DNA of 15,912 nt from Enteropsectra breve (Eukaryota; Microsporidia). The stretch spans positions 1,908 through 17,819 of the forward strand of contig JALPMN010000551.1 of assembly GCA_024243835.1 (NCBI GenBank). The letters are read 5' to 3'. A program made the position numbers and the translations under genes. This document shows positions 15,803-15,912 of this stretch, piece by piece. The notes under the pieces are model-generated. The model had not been told where the DNA came from. It worked only from the letters and a program-made list of their open reading frames with translations, and searched no databases. Numbering within the stretch: the stretch's first letter is position 1; each line of letters opens with the position of its first letter.

Positions 15803-15912
15803 ATGGTAAATAGAACTTTAAGCAACGAAGAACGGCGGCATATTATAAGCTTATATTTACACGGGCAATCTGCTGCTCAAATAGCACGTATTATGGAGAT
15901 TAGGCGCACAAC
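15803..15912 (+). CDS. IS630/mariner-type transposase, N-terminal part (cut by window end)
   Basis: ATG 15803 opens MVNRTLSNEERRHIISLYLH, then GQSAAQIARIMEIRRT, the HTH of the family. Thirty-six codons are visible without a stop. It differs from the same segment of element 1 by only a few residues (Q to R, H to Q, G to E). Whether the full gene is intact cannot be judged here. Confidence 0.85.
   Translation, partial: MVNRTLSNEERRHIISLYLHGQSAAQIARIMEIRRT

Larger units (their letters stand above)
15366..15912 (+). mobile_element. IS630/Tc1/mariner-like element 3 (second copy of element 1 family), runs off the window
   Basis: TA (15364-15365) precedes CAGCATTTTTCACGCTACTT, the cleanest terminus of this family in the window. 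The leader and gene start match, in reverse complement, the right part of the element at 4726-6353. The orientation is opposite to that copy, so the two form an inverted pair about 9 kb apart. Its 3' half lies outside the window. Confidence 0.87.

Noticed and set aside
1..15912. CRISPR array, LTRs, rRNA or tRNA genes
   Set aside because: No regularly spaced repeats, no long direct repeats bounding the integrase genes, and no tRNA or rRNA signature were seen.

Overview
The window is AT-rich eukaryotic DNA made almost entirely of decayed DNA transposons. I find no cellular gene, rRNA or tRNA. The families present are hAT, an integrase-type (Ginger-like) element, IS630/Tc1/mariner, Tc1, pogo/Tigger, and Merlin (ISXO2/IS1595-like), plus gag-like scraps. 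This mix in compact AT-rich DNA is what I would expect of a transposon-laden microsporidian. That is an inference; no host gene is present to confirm it, and another small AT-rich eukaryote is possible.

Layout, left half. Positions 22-3814 are one complete hAT element with an exact 8-bp target-site duplication (TSD, GTAATAAG). Inside its minus-strand transposase gene sits a 2.18-kb element (567-2746). It has 30-bp terminal inverted repeats (TIRs) starting TGTC, an exact 5-bp TSD (AGAAT), and a single retroviral-type integrase gene on the plus strand. Taking out 567-2746 plus one TSD copy puts the hAT reading frame back in register. A second, diverged integrase gene (copy B) begins at 3851, just outside the hAT. 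It is split first by a mariner-like element (4726-6353, TA TSD) and then by a 540-bp internally deleted Tigger-like element (6592-7131, TA TSD).

Layout, right half. A Merlin fragment (about 7140-7563) abuts a pogo/Tigger element (7566-10803, TA TSD). The 3' end of the Tigger gene is interrupted by a second IS630/mariner-like element (8970-10630, TA TSD), whose transposase is broken by only one frameshift. After this come a minus-strand gag-like scrap (10806-11092), a GC-rich 30-bp-arm hairpin (11217-11291), a second Merlin pseudogene with its DDE residues (11427-12508, minus), an unrecognised coding-like remnant (12804-13305, minus), a Tc1 pseudogene (13562-14399, minus) and a third Merlin fragment (14385-14640, plus). 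A further copy of the first mariner family starts at 15366, in opposite orientation, and runs off the window.

Relations. The intact TSDs let the insertions be ordered: integrase B is older than the hAT, mariner-1 and the small Tigger; the hAT is older than the Ginger-like element; Tigger is older than mariner-2. All transposase genes carry stops or frameshifts, except the short partial one at the right edge. The least damaged is mariner-2.
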